DNA of 47,447 nucleotides, taken from contig JAVHLY010000024.1 in NCBI GenBank assembly GCA_031081585.1, positions 1 to 47,447 on the forward strand. The letters are read 5' to 3'. Below, piece after piece: positions 33,894 to 41,928 of the stretch. This stretch comes from Armatimonadota bacterium (lineage in GTDB: Bacteria; Sysuimicrobiota; Sysuimicrobiia; Sysuimicrobiales; Humicultoraceae). Within the stretch, counting starts at the first letter, position 1. Each line of letters starts with the position of its first letter. The position numbers and the translations under genes are program-made. Below the pieces are notes generated by a model. It had not been told where the DNA came from and did not search any database. It worked only from the letters and a program-made list of their open reading frames with translations.

Positions 33894-34483
33894 CCACGCG
33901 GTCCACCGAGGCGGCGCGCCGGCGCGTCCCGCCCGGGCAGTACGTGACGGAGAAGTGGCCGGTCCTGCACTACGGCAGCGTCCCCCGCTTCGATGCGGCC
34001 ACCTGGCGCTTCCGCGTCTACGGCCTGGTCGCCGAGCCGCTGGAGTTCACCTACGAGGCCTTCCGCGCCCTCCCCCGCACCACGCTCACCTGCGACGTCC
34101 ACTGTGTGACGGCCTGGAGCAAGCTCGACATGGTCTTCGAGGGGGTCCCGGCCCGCGTGGTGCTGGAGCGGGCCCGGCCGCTGGCGGAGGCCCGCTTCGT
34201 CATGGTGCACGCCGAGCAGGGCTACGAGACCAACCTGCCGCTGGAGGTCCTGCTGGGTGACGACGCCCTCTTCGCCTGGCGCGCCAACGGGGCCGACCTG
34301 ACGCCGGAGCACGGGTGGCCGCTGCGGCTGGTCGTCCCCCGCCTCTACTTCTGGAAGAGCGCGAAGTGGGTGCGCGCCCTCGAGGTCCTGGCCACCGACC
34401 GCAGGGGCTTCTGGGAGCGTAACGGCTACCACAACCGCGCCGACCCCTGGCGGGAGGAGCGGTACGCCTCGCCCTGGGAGTGA
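33890..34483 (+). CDS. YedY/sulfite-oxidase-family molybdopterin protein
   Basis: A 197-residue protein of the oxidoreductase molybdopterin-binding family. The segment TCDVHCVTAWSKLD corresponds to the Moco-cysteine loop of YedY/MsrP (C-V-x-A-W-S), so C72 is the likely molybdenum ligand and C68 an extra cysteine. VHAEQGYETNLPL and WPLRLVVPRLYFWKSAKWVRALEV complete the fold. There is no signal peptide, unlike periplasmic MsrP, so it appears cytosolic. Short stand-alone versions are common in Gram-positive-related and archaeal genomes; the substrate is unknown. It is translationally coupled to pth and to the following MFS gene. Confidence 0.88.
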   Translation: MTTRSTEAARRRVPPGQYVTEKWPVLHYGSVPRFDAATWRFRVYGLVAEPLEFTYEAFRALPRTTLTCDVHCVTAWSKLDMVFEGVPARVVLERARPLAEARFVMVHAEQGYETNLPLEVLLGDDALFAWRANGADLTPEHGWPLRLVVPRLYFWKSAKWVRALEVLATDRRGFWERNGYHNRADPWREERYASPWE

Positions 34484-35775
34484 GGGCCGGGCGTTCCTCC
34501 ACGACCGGCGTCGTGGCCGACGACGGCGTCCTCGTCCCGGCCGAGGCCGCCCCCCGCACCGTCGACCGGCTGCCGGGCCGCACGCTCGCCCCGCTGCGCC
34601 ACCGCAACTACCGGCTGCTCTGGACCGGGCTGGTCGTCTCCAACACCGGGACGTGGATGCAGTTCACCGCCATCGGCTACCTGGTGGACCAGCTCACCCT
34701 CTCGCCGATCTACCTGGGCTACCTGGGGCTGGCCCAGGGGATCCCCCGCGTCCTCTTCGCCTTCGTGGGCGGCGTCGTGGCCGACCGGGGCGACCGGCGG
34801 CGGGTGCTGCTCCTGACCAACCTGGTGGCGATGGCCTCGGCGACGCTGCTGGCGGTCCTCACCTACCTCGACCTCATCCGCGTCTGGCACCTGCTGGTCA
34901 TCGGGGCGTTCAACTCCTTCGTCCACGCCTTCGACATGCCGGCGCGCCAGTCCATGACCCCGGCGCTCGTCGGCGAGGCGGACCTCCTCCAGGCGGTCAG
35001 CCTGAACTCCGTGGCCTTCAACGGCGCCGGCATCTTCGGGCCCGCGCTGGGCGGGCTGGTCATCAGCCTGGTGGGCACCCACGGCGCCTTCGCCCTCAAC
35101 GCCGCCTCCTACCTGGCCGTGCTGTGGGCGCTGCTGGCCATGCGGGTGCCGCCCGCCGCGGACGCCACGCGCGTCCCCATCGGGGAGGACATCCGGGAGG
35201 GGCTGGCGCTGCTGTGGCGGCAGCGGACGGTGCTCACCGTGCTGGCGCTCGTCGCCGTGGTGAGCTTCTTTGGCCGCCCCTATATCCGGCTCATGCCCAC
35301 GGTGGCGCGCGAGGTGCAGCAGGTGGGGCCGCGCGGGCTGGGGATCCTGCAGGCCGCGCCGGGGCTGGGCACGGTGCTGGCCGCCGTCCTCATCGGGTGG
35401 AGCGTGGGCCGCCTGCCGGCGGGGAGCCTGATGCTGGGCGCGGCCGGGGCGATGGGCCTGCTGGTGGCGCTCTTCGGCCTCTCCCACTCGTTCCCCCTCT
35501 CCGTCGCCCTGCTGGTGGGGGTGGGGGTGAGCCAGTCGGCGGCGCTGGCCACGGCCAACACGCTGATCCAGCGCACGGTGCCGCCCGGCGCGCGCGGGCG
35601 GGCCATGGGGATCTTCAGCATGGTGGCCTTCGGCATGATGGCTTTCGGGACGCTGCCGGCCGGGGCGGTAGCGGAGGCGATTACGCTGCCCTGGACCTTT
35701 GCGCTGTGGGGGCTGGTCATCGTCGTCGTGGTGCTGCTCATGGCCCTGCTGGCCCCCGCGGTGCGCGCCCTGTAG
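34480..35775 (+). CDS. MFS transporter, MFS_3/EntS-like exporter
   Basis: A 431-residue 12-helix carrier. A polar N-terminus (~1-40) precedes LRHRNYRLLWTGLVVSNTGTWMQ, the standard opening of this family. DRGDRRRVLL is the loop-2 motif, and FDMPARQSMTPALVGEADLLQAVSLNS is very characteristic of EntS-like exporters. The substrate cannot be read from sequence. The GTG at 34480 overlaps the preceding stop (GTGA); a later in-frame GTG at 34513 would trim the polar N-terminus. Confidence 0.9.
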   Translation: MRAGRSSTTGVVADDGVLVPAEAAPRTVDRLPGRTLAPLRHRNYRLLWTGLVVSNTGTWMQFTAIGYLVDQLTLSPIYLGYLGLAQGIPRVLFAFVGGVVADRGDRRRVLLLTNLVAMASATLLAVLTYLDLIRVWHLLVIGAFNSFVHAFDMPARQSMTPALVGEADLLQAVSLNSVAFNGAGIFGPALGGLVISLVGTHGAFALNAASYLAVLWALLAMRVPPAADATRVPIGEDIREGLALLWRQRTVLTVLALVAVVSFFGRPYIRLMPTVAREVQQVGPRGLGILQAAPGLGTVLAAVLIGWSVGRLPAGSLMLGAAGAMGLLVALFGLSHSFPLSVALLVGVGVSQSAALATANTLIQRTVPPGARGRAMGIFSMVAFGMMAFGTLPAGAVAEAITLPWTFALWGLVIVVVVLLMALLAPAVRAL

Positions 35776-35789
35776 CGCGGAGGTGGAGC

Positions 35790-36206
35790 ATGGCGGCTGA
35801 GTGCATCTTCTGCCGGATCATCCGCGGGGAGCTGCCGGCGGCGCTGGTCTACCAGGACGACGCCGTCGTGGCCTTCATGGACATCGCCCCGGTGAACCCC
35901 GGCCACCTGCTGGTCGTCCCCCGCACCCACGCGGCCGGGCTGGGAGACCTGCCGGAGGCCAGCGGCGGGGCCATGTTCGCGGCGGCCCAGCGGCTGGCCG
36001 GCGCGCTGCGCCGCTCCCGGCTGCGCTGCGAGGGGATCAACCTCTTCCTGGCGGACGGGGCGGTGGCCGGGCAGGAGGTCTTCCACGTCCACCTCCACGT
36101 CCTGCCCCGCTTCGCCGGCGATGCGGTGCGCTTCACCTGGCCGCGGACCCGCCCCACCCGCCAGGAGCTGGAGGAGGCCGCCGCGGCGGTCCGCGAGCGG
36201 CTCTAA
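35790..36206 (+). CDS. HIT-family nucleotide hydrolase/phosphotransferase
   Basis: A 138-residue HIT protein: CIFCRIIRGELPA at the start, VNPGHLLVVPRTHA and the histidine triad HVHLHVLPR. C5 and C8 resemble the zinc pair of Hint-type members. It hydrolyses nucleoside phosphoramidates or Ap4A-like compounds; the physiological role is not clear. GGAGGTGGAG precedes the ATG at 35790. Its stop overlaps the convergent KAS gene. Confidence 0.94.
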   Translation: MAAECIFCRIIRGELPAALVYQDDAVVAFMDIAPVNPGHLLVVPRTHAAGLGDLPEASGGAMFAAAQRLAGALRRSRLRCEGINLFLADGAVAGQEVFHVHLHVLPRFAGDAVRFTWPRTRPTRQELEEAAAAVRERL

Positions 36207-37447
36207 CCGTCCAGGCGCCCGAAGGCCAGCGTGGCGTTGATCCCCCCGAACCCGAAGGAGTTGCTCAGCACGTAGTCCACGCGCGCCGGGCGGCCGACGT
36301 GCGGGATGTAGTCGAGGTCGCAGGCGGGGTCGGGGACGTCCAGGTTGAGGGTGGGCGGCAGGTAGGCCTCCCGGATGGCCAGCGCGCACAGCGCCGCCTC
36401 GATGGCGCCAGTGGCGCCCAGCGCGTGGCCGTGCATCGGCTTGGTCCCGCTCACCGGCACCCGGTAGGCCCACGGACCCAGCGCCTGCTTGATCGCCGCC
36501 GTCTCCACCGGGTCGTTGAGCGGCGTGCCGGAGGCGTGCGCGTTCACGTAGCCCACCTGCTCGGGGACGATCCCGGCGTCGGCCATGGCCAGCCGCATCG
36601 CCCGCGCCGCCTGCGCCCCCGAGGGCAGCGGGGCGGTCATGTGGTAGGCGTCGTTGGTGGTCCCGTACCCCAGCACCTCGGCGTAGAGCGGGGCGTCGCG
36701 GCGCACGGCGTGGCCGTACTCCTCCAGCACCAGCAGCGCTGCACCCTCCGCCATGACGAACCCGTCCCGCCCGGCGTCGAAGGGGCGGCAGGCCGCGGCG
36801 GGCGCATCGTTGCGCGTGGACATGGCGCGCAGCAGGTCGAACGAACCGAAGATGAGCGGTGTGAGCGGGCACTCCACCCCGCCGGCCAGGATGAGGTCCG
36901 CCTCGCCGGCCCGGATGGCCCGGAAGGCCTCGCCGATGGCGATGGCCGCCGAGGTGCAGGAGTCGGAGTTGGCGCTGGTGGGGCCGGTCAGCCCGAACTC
37001 GATGGCCACGTTGCAGGAGGCCGACCCGCTGAAGACGGCCAGGGCCAGGGTGGGCCTGACCCGCCGGATCCCCTCGCGCAGGAAGGCGACGTGCTGCTCC
37101 TCCGCGAAGGCCGCCCCGCCCAGCGCCGCGCCGATGAAGACGCCGGCGCGGTCGCGGTCCACCGCCTCCCACCGCAGGTTGGCGTCCTCCACGGCCTGGC
37201 GGGCCGCGGCGACGGCGAACTGGGCGAAGCGGTCCAGTCGCCGGGCGCGGCGGGCGTCCATCCAGGCCAGCGGGTCGAAGTCGCGCACCTCGCCGGCGAT
37301 ACGCGAGGCGAAGCCGCTGGCGTCGAAACGGGTGATGGGGCCGATCCCCGACCGCCCCTCGCGCATGGCCGCCAGCAGCCCCTCCCGTCCGTGGCCCACC
37401 GGGGTCACCGCCCCGATGCCGGTGATGACGACGCGTCGACGGGTCAC
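36203..37447 (-). CDS. Beta-ketoacyl-ACP synthase II-type condensing enzyme
   Basis: A 414-residue KAS II/FabF-fold enzyme: RRVVITGIGAVTPVG, active-site C164 (SDSCTSAAIAIG), H304 (NAHASGTPLND), K336 and H341 (GTKPMHGHALGATG) and the glycine loop NSFGFGGINA. The full Cys-His-His set predicts an active condensing enzyme. The segment around the cysteine differs from the usual TACATG of housekeeping FabF, and it is not next to acpP or fabG but at the end of a four-gene overlapping run with an SRPBCC protein, an FAD oxidoreductase and a methyltransferase. A dedicated polyketide or modified fatty acid pathway is therefore more likely than housekeeping synthesis. The GTG at 37447 overlaps the preceding stop (GTGA). 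Confidence 0.92.
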   Translation of the reverse strand: MTRRRVVITGIGAVTPVGHGREGLLAAMREGRSGIGPITRFDASGFASRIAGEVRDFDPLAWMDARRARRLDRFAQFAVAAARQAVEDANLRWEAVDRDRAGVFIGAALGGAAFAEEQHVAFLREGIRRVRPTLALAVFSGSASCNVAIEFGLTGPTSANSDSCTSAAIAIGEAFRAIRAGEADLILAGGVECPLTPLIFGSFDLLRAMSTRNDAPAAACRPFDAGRDGFVMAEGAALLVLEEYGHAVRRDAPLYAEVLGYGTTNDAYHMTAPLPSGAQAARAMRLAMADAGIVPEQVGYVNAHASGTPLNDPVETAAIKQALGPWAYRVPVSGTKPMHGHALGATGAIEAALCALAIREAYLPPTLNLDVPDPACDLDYIPHVGRPARVDYVLSNSFGFGGINATLAFGRLDG

Positions 37448-37914
37448 CCCTCGCCCTCCCCCGCGGGCTGCCCCGGGGCTTCGGTCAGCTCCGCCAGGGC
37501 CTTGACGCGCCGCAGCGTCCGGCCGGCCACGTGGGTGATGAAGACGCGGCCGACCACCCACCGCGCCACCCAGTGCAGCGGCGGGGGCCAGCGCAGGTCG
37601 TGGCGCACGCGTACGCGCACCCCGCCGGCCGTGGGCGTGAAGGACCACTCCACCCGCATGCCGCGGGTCGGCCCGGCGGTGTGGGTGAAGAGGATCCGCC
37701 GCTCCGCCGGCCGTACCTCCTGGACCGCCCGCCAGCGCACGGGGATGCGCCCGCGCCGCGCCGCCATCTCCACGGCCGTGCGCGGGCCATCGCGCCCCAG
37801 GACCCGGACCCACCGGTAGTGCGGGAGGCGCTCCGGCCACCGCTCCACGTCGGCGGCCAGGGCGAACACCCGCTCCCAGGGCGCGGCGATGTCGATCACG
37901 CTCTCCGTCTGCAT
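37444..37914 (-). CDS. SRPBCC-superfamily protein (polyketide cyclase/START-like)
   Basis: A 156-residue helix-grip protein: MQTESVIDIAAPWERVFALAADVERWPERLPHY is the classic cyclase/dehydrase or coenzyme Q-binding start, and TPTAGGVRVRVRHDLRW sits in the later strands. Such proteins bind hydrophobic ligands or guide cyclisation of polyketides. Overlaps with both neighbours (19 bases upstream, GTGA downstream) tie it to the KAS and oxidoreductase genes. The start at 37914 gives the standard family N-terminus. Confidence 0.88.
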   Translation of the reverse strand: MQTESVIDIAAPWERVFALAADVERWPERLPHYRWVRVLGRDGPRTAVEMAARRGRIPVRWRAVQEVRPAERRILFTHTAGPTRGMRVEWSFTPTAGGVRVRVRHDLRWPPPLHWVARWVVGRVFITHVAGRTLRRVKALAELTEAPGQPAGEGEG

Positions 37915-39149
37915 GCGGCCAGCCAGCCGATCCCGGTATCGTGCACCGTCGCAGGCCCCGCCGCCCTCCCGCCGATCAGCCCCAGGAAGGCCGACGCCAG
38001 CGCCGGCCAGCGCGCCCAGGCCGCCACGACCGGCTCGATGAGCGCAGGGCGAAGCGCCACGGCGTCGACGGCGCCCAGGAAGACGGAGAGGAGGGCGTAG
38101 CGCCGCCGGTGCCAGCGGACGTACGGGGCGAAGGCCTGAGGGTGGCCCTCGAGGCCGTCGGCCAGGGCGGCATCGATGACCCGGGCGGCGCGCACTGCGC
38201 CGGCGAGGGCGAGCGTGACCCCCTGCCCGGTCAAGGGGTCGACGAAGGCGGCGGCATCGCCGACCAGCACGACGCCCGGCCCGGCCGGCCGGCGGCGCCA
38301 GAACCCCAGCGGTCCCACCGCACGCCACCCCGGAGCCACCTCCACGCCCGGCTGGCGCAGGCGTGCGTGGAGGCGGGGGAATCGCGCCAGCACGGCGTCG
38401 AGGGCCGCAGGGTCGTGGCGCACCCTGCGATCAAGGCCGCGGGGCGCGAGCACGGGGGTGACGTTGGCCCACCCGTCGGGGAACGCGGAGACGCCACAGT
38501 AGGCATCGTGCGCCAGGTGCATCTCCGCGTAGCCGGGCCGGGTGCGCAGGCCCCGCACGCGCAGGGCCAGGGCGAAGCGGCCCCGCCGCGGTCCGGGTCC
38601 CCCCAGGCCGGCGGCCGCCGCCACGCGGGACCGGCACCCGTCGGCGCCGACGAGCACGCGCGCCTCCACGCGTCCGCGCGGGGTCTCGACCCACCACGTC
38701 CCTCGCCGGGGGACACCGGCCCGCGCCCCGCCGTGTCCATCGATGCCGATCACCGGCACGCCGGTGCGCACCTCGACGCCGGCGCGGGAGGCGGCCTGGA
38801 GGAGCGCGGCATCGAGGGCGTCCCGCGGCACGGAGAGGCCCTGCCCGGCCTGGAAGGGCGCTGCGACCTCCCGCCCTCCCGGGGAGACGATCACCATCCC
38901 GCGCAGCGGCCGGGACACGTCGGCGAGGGCACCGTCCAGCCCCAGGTGCGCCAGGGCCTGAGCGCCCACCGGGTTCAGGTAGTCGCCGCACGGCTTGGGC
39001 CGCGGGAAGGGGCGGGCGTCGAGGAGCAGGACGTCGCGGCCTGCGCGCGCCAGGAGGAGGGCGGTGGCGCTCCCCGCCGGTCCGCCGCCCACCACCACGA
39101 CCTCGACCCGGCGGCCGGCCACGCCATCAGGGCGCTGGACGGGGCTCAT
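37896..39149 (-). CDS. FAD-dependent oxidoreductase, geranylgeranyl reductase/UbiH-like
   Basis: A 417-residue flavoprotein. The Rossmann loop VVVVGGGPAGSATALLLARAG binds FAD, with RPKPCGDYLNPVG (a motif of geranylgeranyl reductase-like enzymes), VLVGADGCRSRVA and GDAAAFVDPLTGQGVTLAL. The C-terminal helix region (~350-400) may touch the membrane. It could reduce or hydroxylate an isoprenoid, quinone or polyketide. The neighbouring methyltransferase and KAS genes make a small secondary-metabolite or lipid-quinone pathway a reasonable guess. ATG at 39149, overlapping the methyltransferase gene by 23 bases. Confidence 0.9.
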   Translation of the reverse strand: MSPVQRPDGVAGRRVEVVVVGGGPAGSATALLLARAGRDVLLLDARPFPRPKPCGDYLNPVGAQALAHLGLDGALADVSRPLRGMVIVSPGGREVAAPFQAGQGLSVPRDALDAALLQAASRAGVEVRTGVPVIGIDGHGGARAGVPRRGTWWVETPRGRVEARVLVGADGCRSRVAAAAGLGGPGPRRGRFALALRVRGLRTRPGYAEMHLAHDAYCGVSAFPDGWANVTPVLAPRGLDRRVRHDPAALDAVLARFPRLHARLRQPGVEVAPGWRAVGPLGFWRRRPAGPGVVLVGDAAAFVDPLTGQGVTLALAGAVRAARVIDAALADGLEGHPQAFAPYVRWHRRRYALLSVFLGAVDAVALRPALIEPVVAAWARWPALASAFLGLIGGRAAGPATVHDTGIGWLAACRRRA

Positions 39150-39930
39150 CGGCGGTGTAGCGGCAGCGGTCACGGGGTGTGGCCGCCCGGACGCGGCCGT
39201 GCCGCGGATGCCGGCCGTCAGGGTCGGGGCGACGGCACACGAGCGAGAGGCGGAAGAGCGGGTGGCGTCTGAGGGTGACCTCCCGCAGACCGGCACGGGC
39301 ACAGAGGGCCTCCACCTCGGGCACCGTGTAGGCGCGCCGCACCGAGAGCGGGCCGTCCGCCCGGGTGATGGGACTCCGCTGAACCGTGGCGGCCAGGACC
39401 CGGGCCCCGGCATACGCGCCCCACGCGCGGACCAGGTCGGTGACGATGAAGCCGCGCCGCCCCACCCGGTCGAGTTCCCGCAGGACCGCCACCGCCGCAT
39501 CCGGGGAGAAGTGGTGGAGGGTACTCGTGCAGATGGCCACGTCCACCGCGCCGTCGGGCAGCGGGAGCGCCCGTGCGTCCCCGACGACCACGGCGATCTC
39601 GGGGAAGGAGGCTGTGGCCTCCTGCGCCAGGGTAGCGATCAGAGGGTGCCGGTCGAGGGCAAGGACGCGCACGGCGACCCCGCGCGCCCGTCCCCAGGCG
39701 ACGAAGGCGCGGGGGAGGTCGGCGCCCCCGGTGGCCACGTCGGCCAGGGTGAGCGTCGTCACACCGGGGGCCAGGAACGGCCCGAGGAGGCGCACCACCA
39801 GGCGGCGCATCCCCAGCAGCCGGTTGAGGCGGGCCAGGTCGGCGAGGCAGGCGGCCATTGCCGCCAGCGGCTGGGGCCGCTCCATCGCCTCGACGGCCTC
39901 CACGCGCGTCAGGGGAGGCAGCAGGGGCAT
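39127..39930 (-). CDS. Class I SAM-dependent methyltransferase
   Basis: A 267-residue Rossmann methyltransferase. Motif I is the variant LADVATGGADLPRAF, acidic motif II LALDRHP, motif III VVGDARALPLPDGAVDVAICTSTLHHF, and a later FIVTDLVRAW. The N-terminal MAACLADLARLNRLLGMRRL helix region resembles UbiE/arsenite-methyltransferase-like small-molecule enzymes. First gene of the overlapping four-gene run; the acceptor is unknown. The C-terminal ~40 residues are Arg/Pro-rich and lie over the start of the next gene, so they may be unstructured. Confidence 0.88.
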   Translation of the reverse strand: MPLLPPLTRVEAVEAMERPQPLAAMAACLADLARLNRLLGMRRLVVRLLGPFLAPGVTTLTLADVATGGADLPRAFVAWGRARGVAVRVLALDRHPLIATLAQEATASFPEIAVVVGDARALPLPDGAVDVAICTSTLHHFSPDAAVAVLRELDRVGRRGFIVTDLVRAWGAYAGARVLAATVQRSPITRADGPLSVRRAYTVPEVEALCARAGLREVTLRRHPLFRLSLVCRRPDPDGRHPRHGRVRAATPRDRCRYTADEPRPAP

Positions 39931-40103
39931 CGCTCCGGTCCCTCCAGCATCGTCATGCGGCTGTGTAACGGTCTTACCACAGGCGAGGTCGCGGGCGCAG
40001 GGTGCCCTCCGGGGGATGCTACGGGCGGAGGCCGGTGGGGGGGACGCGGGGTCCGGAGGCGTCGGGCAGGGTCGGCGCGGGAGGGGCGGGCCCGCGCGGG
40101 GGT
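39931..40103. other. Intergenic stretch with no recognised gene
   Basis: Between the methyltransferase start and the tandem repeats. On the minus strand it would carry the promoter of the four-gene run. I see GTTACACAGCC near 39961-39971 but no clear -10/-35 pair, no conserved frame and no RNA gene. Confidence 0.5.
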
Positions 40104-40163
40104 TCAGCCGCCGGGGCGGGGGGTCAGCCGCCAGGGCGGGGGGTCAGTCGCCGGGGCGGCGCA
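40104..40163. repeat. 20-bp tandem repeat at the 3' end of the NAGPA gene
   Basis: Units at 40104 and 40124 are TCAGCCGCCGGGGCGGGGGG and the same with one A change; a third, partly diverged unit begins at 40144 and includes the stop codon of the minus-strand gene. Each unit carries a minus-strand TGA at the same place, so the stop codon and its surroundings have been duplicated outward past the gene end. Confidence 0.8.
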
Positions 40164-41538
40164 CGACCACCAGCATCGAGGCGACGCCGCGCTGCTCCCG
40201 CTCCGCCCGGTTCACGACCTGGCCGCCGACGACGAGCGTCGACGAGCCACCCCCGTCGAGGTTCATGGCCTGCACGGCGCCGAGCGCCCGCATGAACCGG
40301 GCCAGCTCGTAGAGGTTCATGCCGCTGTTCTCGCGGTTGCGCCCTTCCACCGTGACCAGGACCACCTTTCCCGCCGCCGTGATGCCGACCGCCGACCGGG
40401 AGGTGCGGCGCATGACGAGGCTGCGGGGGAACCACTCCCACTCGTAGGGCACGAAGACCTCCCCGTCCTTCACCAGGCGCGGCCCCCCGCCGAGGGCGTG
40501 GACGATGCTCCCGGGCGTCACCGCCAGGTCGAGGCGGAGGCGCTGCTGGCGCTGCAGGGTCTCGGTGAGGTAGTGCGTCTCCCAGGCGGCGGTGGAGAGG
40601 ACGTAGCCGTCGGCGGGGATGGGGACGCGGCCGGAGGCGAAGCCCACGACGTAACCGTCGCGCACGACGGCGCTCAGCCGGTGCGCCGGCGTGAGCGGCC
40701 CGTACTCGGGGGTGTAGACGGCCACCCCGCCGGAGCGCGGCGGCCGGTTCACCGCCGAGATGGGCGCGCGCCGCCCCGTGTCGGTCTCCAGGCGCCCGCG
40801 GAACTCGAAGGGCTGGATCACCGGGCGCCCCTGGGTGGTGATGGCGAAGACCGAGCGGCGCGGCAGCGGCGTGGAGAGGAGCTTGCCGTCGATGACGACC
40901 ATCCCGAGCGGCTGGCCGGTGGGGACGGTGAAGAACCCGCCGTTGATGGCGGCGATGGCGTCGTGGCGGGTGGCGGCGGCGCCGGTCGGCTCGTGCCCGG
41001 GGATGACCCCGGAGGCGAGGACGGGACGGAGCTCGATGCGCGGGTCGCCCAGGTCGACCGTGACCGCGTGGACGGCCGTCGAGCCGCGCCCCGTCTCCAC
41101 CCGCAGTTTCCGGTAGGCCACGCTGGCCGGGAGTGGCGTGGTGGCCTGCCAGACGGGGACCAGGATGACGGCCAGCTTGTAGGGCTCGGCCCGGGTGAAG
41201 AACTTGTAGCGGGCGGCCCGCCGCAGCCCGATGCTCATCCGCACGATGCGGCTGTCCAGCGTCTCCTGCCAGACGTCCCCCACCACCCCCGTGCGCACCG
41301 GGACGACCCGGGGGCGGTCCGCCTCCACCGGCCAGAGGTCGACCAGAAGCCGGTCAGCGGCATTCACCGTGCGGAAGCGGACCGGCCGGTCCAGGTGGAC
41401 CACGATCTTCACTGCGCTCTCCTGAAGAGTCCAGCCGATGTCCAGCAGGCGGGCGGGGTCGTCTCCACGGGGCTGCCCGCCGGCCGGGCCCGCCGGGAGG
41501 AGGAAGAGGATGGCCAGGAACGCCAGGATGAGCGCCAC
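40144..41538 (-). CDS. Secreted AMIN plus phosphodiester glycosidase (NAGPA) domain protein
   Basis: A 464-residue exported protein. Signal peptide ~1-21; an AMIN-like beta domain (~35-125: VKIVVHLDRPVRF, DRLLVDLWPVEA), which binds peptidoglycan; then a NAGPA/DUF2233 domain (~150-460) with AAINGGFFTVPTGQPLGMV, GGGPRLVKDG, RSAVGITAAGKVVLVTVEGR, MNLYELARFM and AMNLDGGGSSTLVV. The human relative uncovers mannose 6-phosphate; bacterial ones probably act on wall polymers or exopolysaccharide phosphodiesters. GTG start at 41538 with no in-frame alternative upstream. Its transcript seems to pass through an attenuator-like leader at 41665-41830. Confidence 0.9.
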   Translation of the reverse strand: MALILAFLAILFLLPAGPAGGQPRGDDPARLLDIGWTLQESAVKIVVHLDRPVRFRTVNAADRLLVDLWPVEADRPRVVPVRTGVVGDVWQETLDSRIVRMSIGLRRAARYKFFTRAEPYKLAVILVPVWQATTPLPASVAYRKLRVETGRGSTAVHAVTVDLGDPRIELRPVLASGVIPGHEPTGAAATRHDAIAAINGGFFTVPTGQPLGMVVIDGKLLSTPLPRRSVFAITTQGRPVIQPFEFRGRLETDTGRRAPISAVNRPPRSGGVAVYTPEYGPLTPAHRLSAVVRDGYVVGFASGRVPIPADGYVLSTAAWETHYLTETLQRQQRLRLDLAVTPGSIVHALGGGPRLVKDGEVFVPYEWEWFPRSLVMRRTSRSAVGITAAGKVVLVTVEGRNRENSGMNLYELARFMRALGAVQAMNLDGGGSSTLVVGGQVVNRAEREQRGVASMLVVVRRPGD

Positions 41539-41664
41539 GACGGTTGCTCGGGTCGAACGCGGCGACGGCTCGACGACGAACGCCGCTTTCTCTACGACCT
41601 GACCTGCCCTGTTTCCTCTTCGTTAAGACGGGTTCGTCCAGACGGGCCGCGCGAACCACCGCCC

Positions 41665-41700
41665 AACAGAAAAGCGCCCCGGCCCACGAGCCAGGACGCT
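41665..41700 (-). terminator. Intrinsic terminator upstream of the NAGPA gene
   Basis: On the minus strand AGCGTCCTGGC pairs with GCCGGGGCGCT (11 pairs including two G-U) around a short TCGTGG loop, followed directly by TTTCTGTT. It is the clearest Rho-independent terminator in the window, yet it lies about 130 bases before the NAGPA start codon on the same strand. It must therefore either end a short upstream transcript or act as an attenuator. Confidence 0.65.
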
Positions 41701-41830
41701 GGGCGTGCACACCCCGAGGGGGACCTACCCCGCTGTCCTCCTCAGGTGGGCCGGGGTCACGGGATCCATCCGCGGCCTCACCTCCTTTCCCCTGAGCCAT
41801 CTGGCAACCCAGGGCGACTGCCACAGCCTA
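41701..41830 (-). ncRNA. Attenuator-like leader of the NAGPA gene
   Basis: On the minus strand, a TTGACG (41858-41853) with a weak CTAGCT/TAGCTA 17-18 bases on could start transcription near 41823. The RNA then shows CCCUG...CAGGG closing an inner GCC-AGAU-GGC, the near-perfect Shine-Dalgarno AAAGGAGGUGA (41788-41778), and AGGUGaGGCC (41783-41774), which can pair with GGCCCACCU (41752-41744) and hide that ribosome site. An intrinsic terminator follows. I do not recognise an established riboswitch class. The remainder of the gap (41539-41664 and 41831-41928) shows nothing I can name. Confidence 0.4.
41725..41769 (-). CDS. Possible 14-residue leader peptide
   Basis: ATG at 41769 reads MDPVTPAHLRRTAG and stop. 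It is preceded, with 11 bases between GGAGG and ATG, by AAAGGAGGTGA, the strongest Shine-Dalgarno in the window, and followed by a terminator hairpin, as in translation-coupled attenuators. There is no run of one amino acid that would name the signal; two adjacent Arg codons (AGG AGG) are rare-type codons in many genomes. Translation is inference from the ribosome site only. Confidence 0.4.
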   Translation of the reverse strand: MDPVTPAHLRRTAG

Positions 41831-41928
41831 GCTAGCGAAGCCGCTCTGCGCCCGTCAACGCGCTGTATGACCTCAGTGGATGAGGCAGTACACGCGCAGT
41901 GAGGCAGGCTCCCCGCGGCGCGGGGCCC

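Noticed and set aside
41774-41790. Plus-strand CCTCACCTCCTTTC as the 3' end of a 16S rRNA fragment
   Set aside because: The similarity is limited to the anti-Shine-Dalgarno stretch and is explained by the perfect Shine-Dalgarno on the minus strand.
38995-41835. A 946-codon plus-strand open frame opposite the methyltransferase and NAGPA genes
   Set aside because: Composition is Gly/Arg/Asp/His-rich with no domain, and the opposite strand carries proteins with intact active sites.
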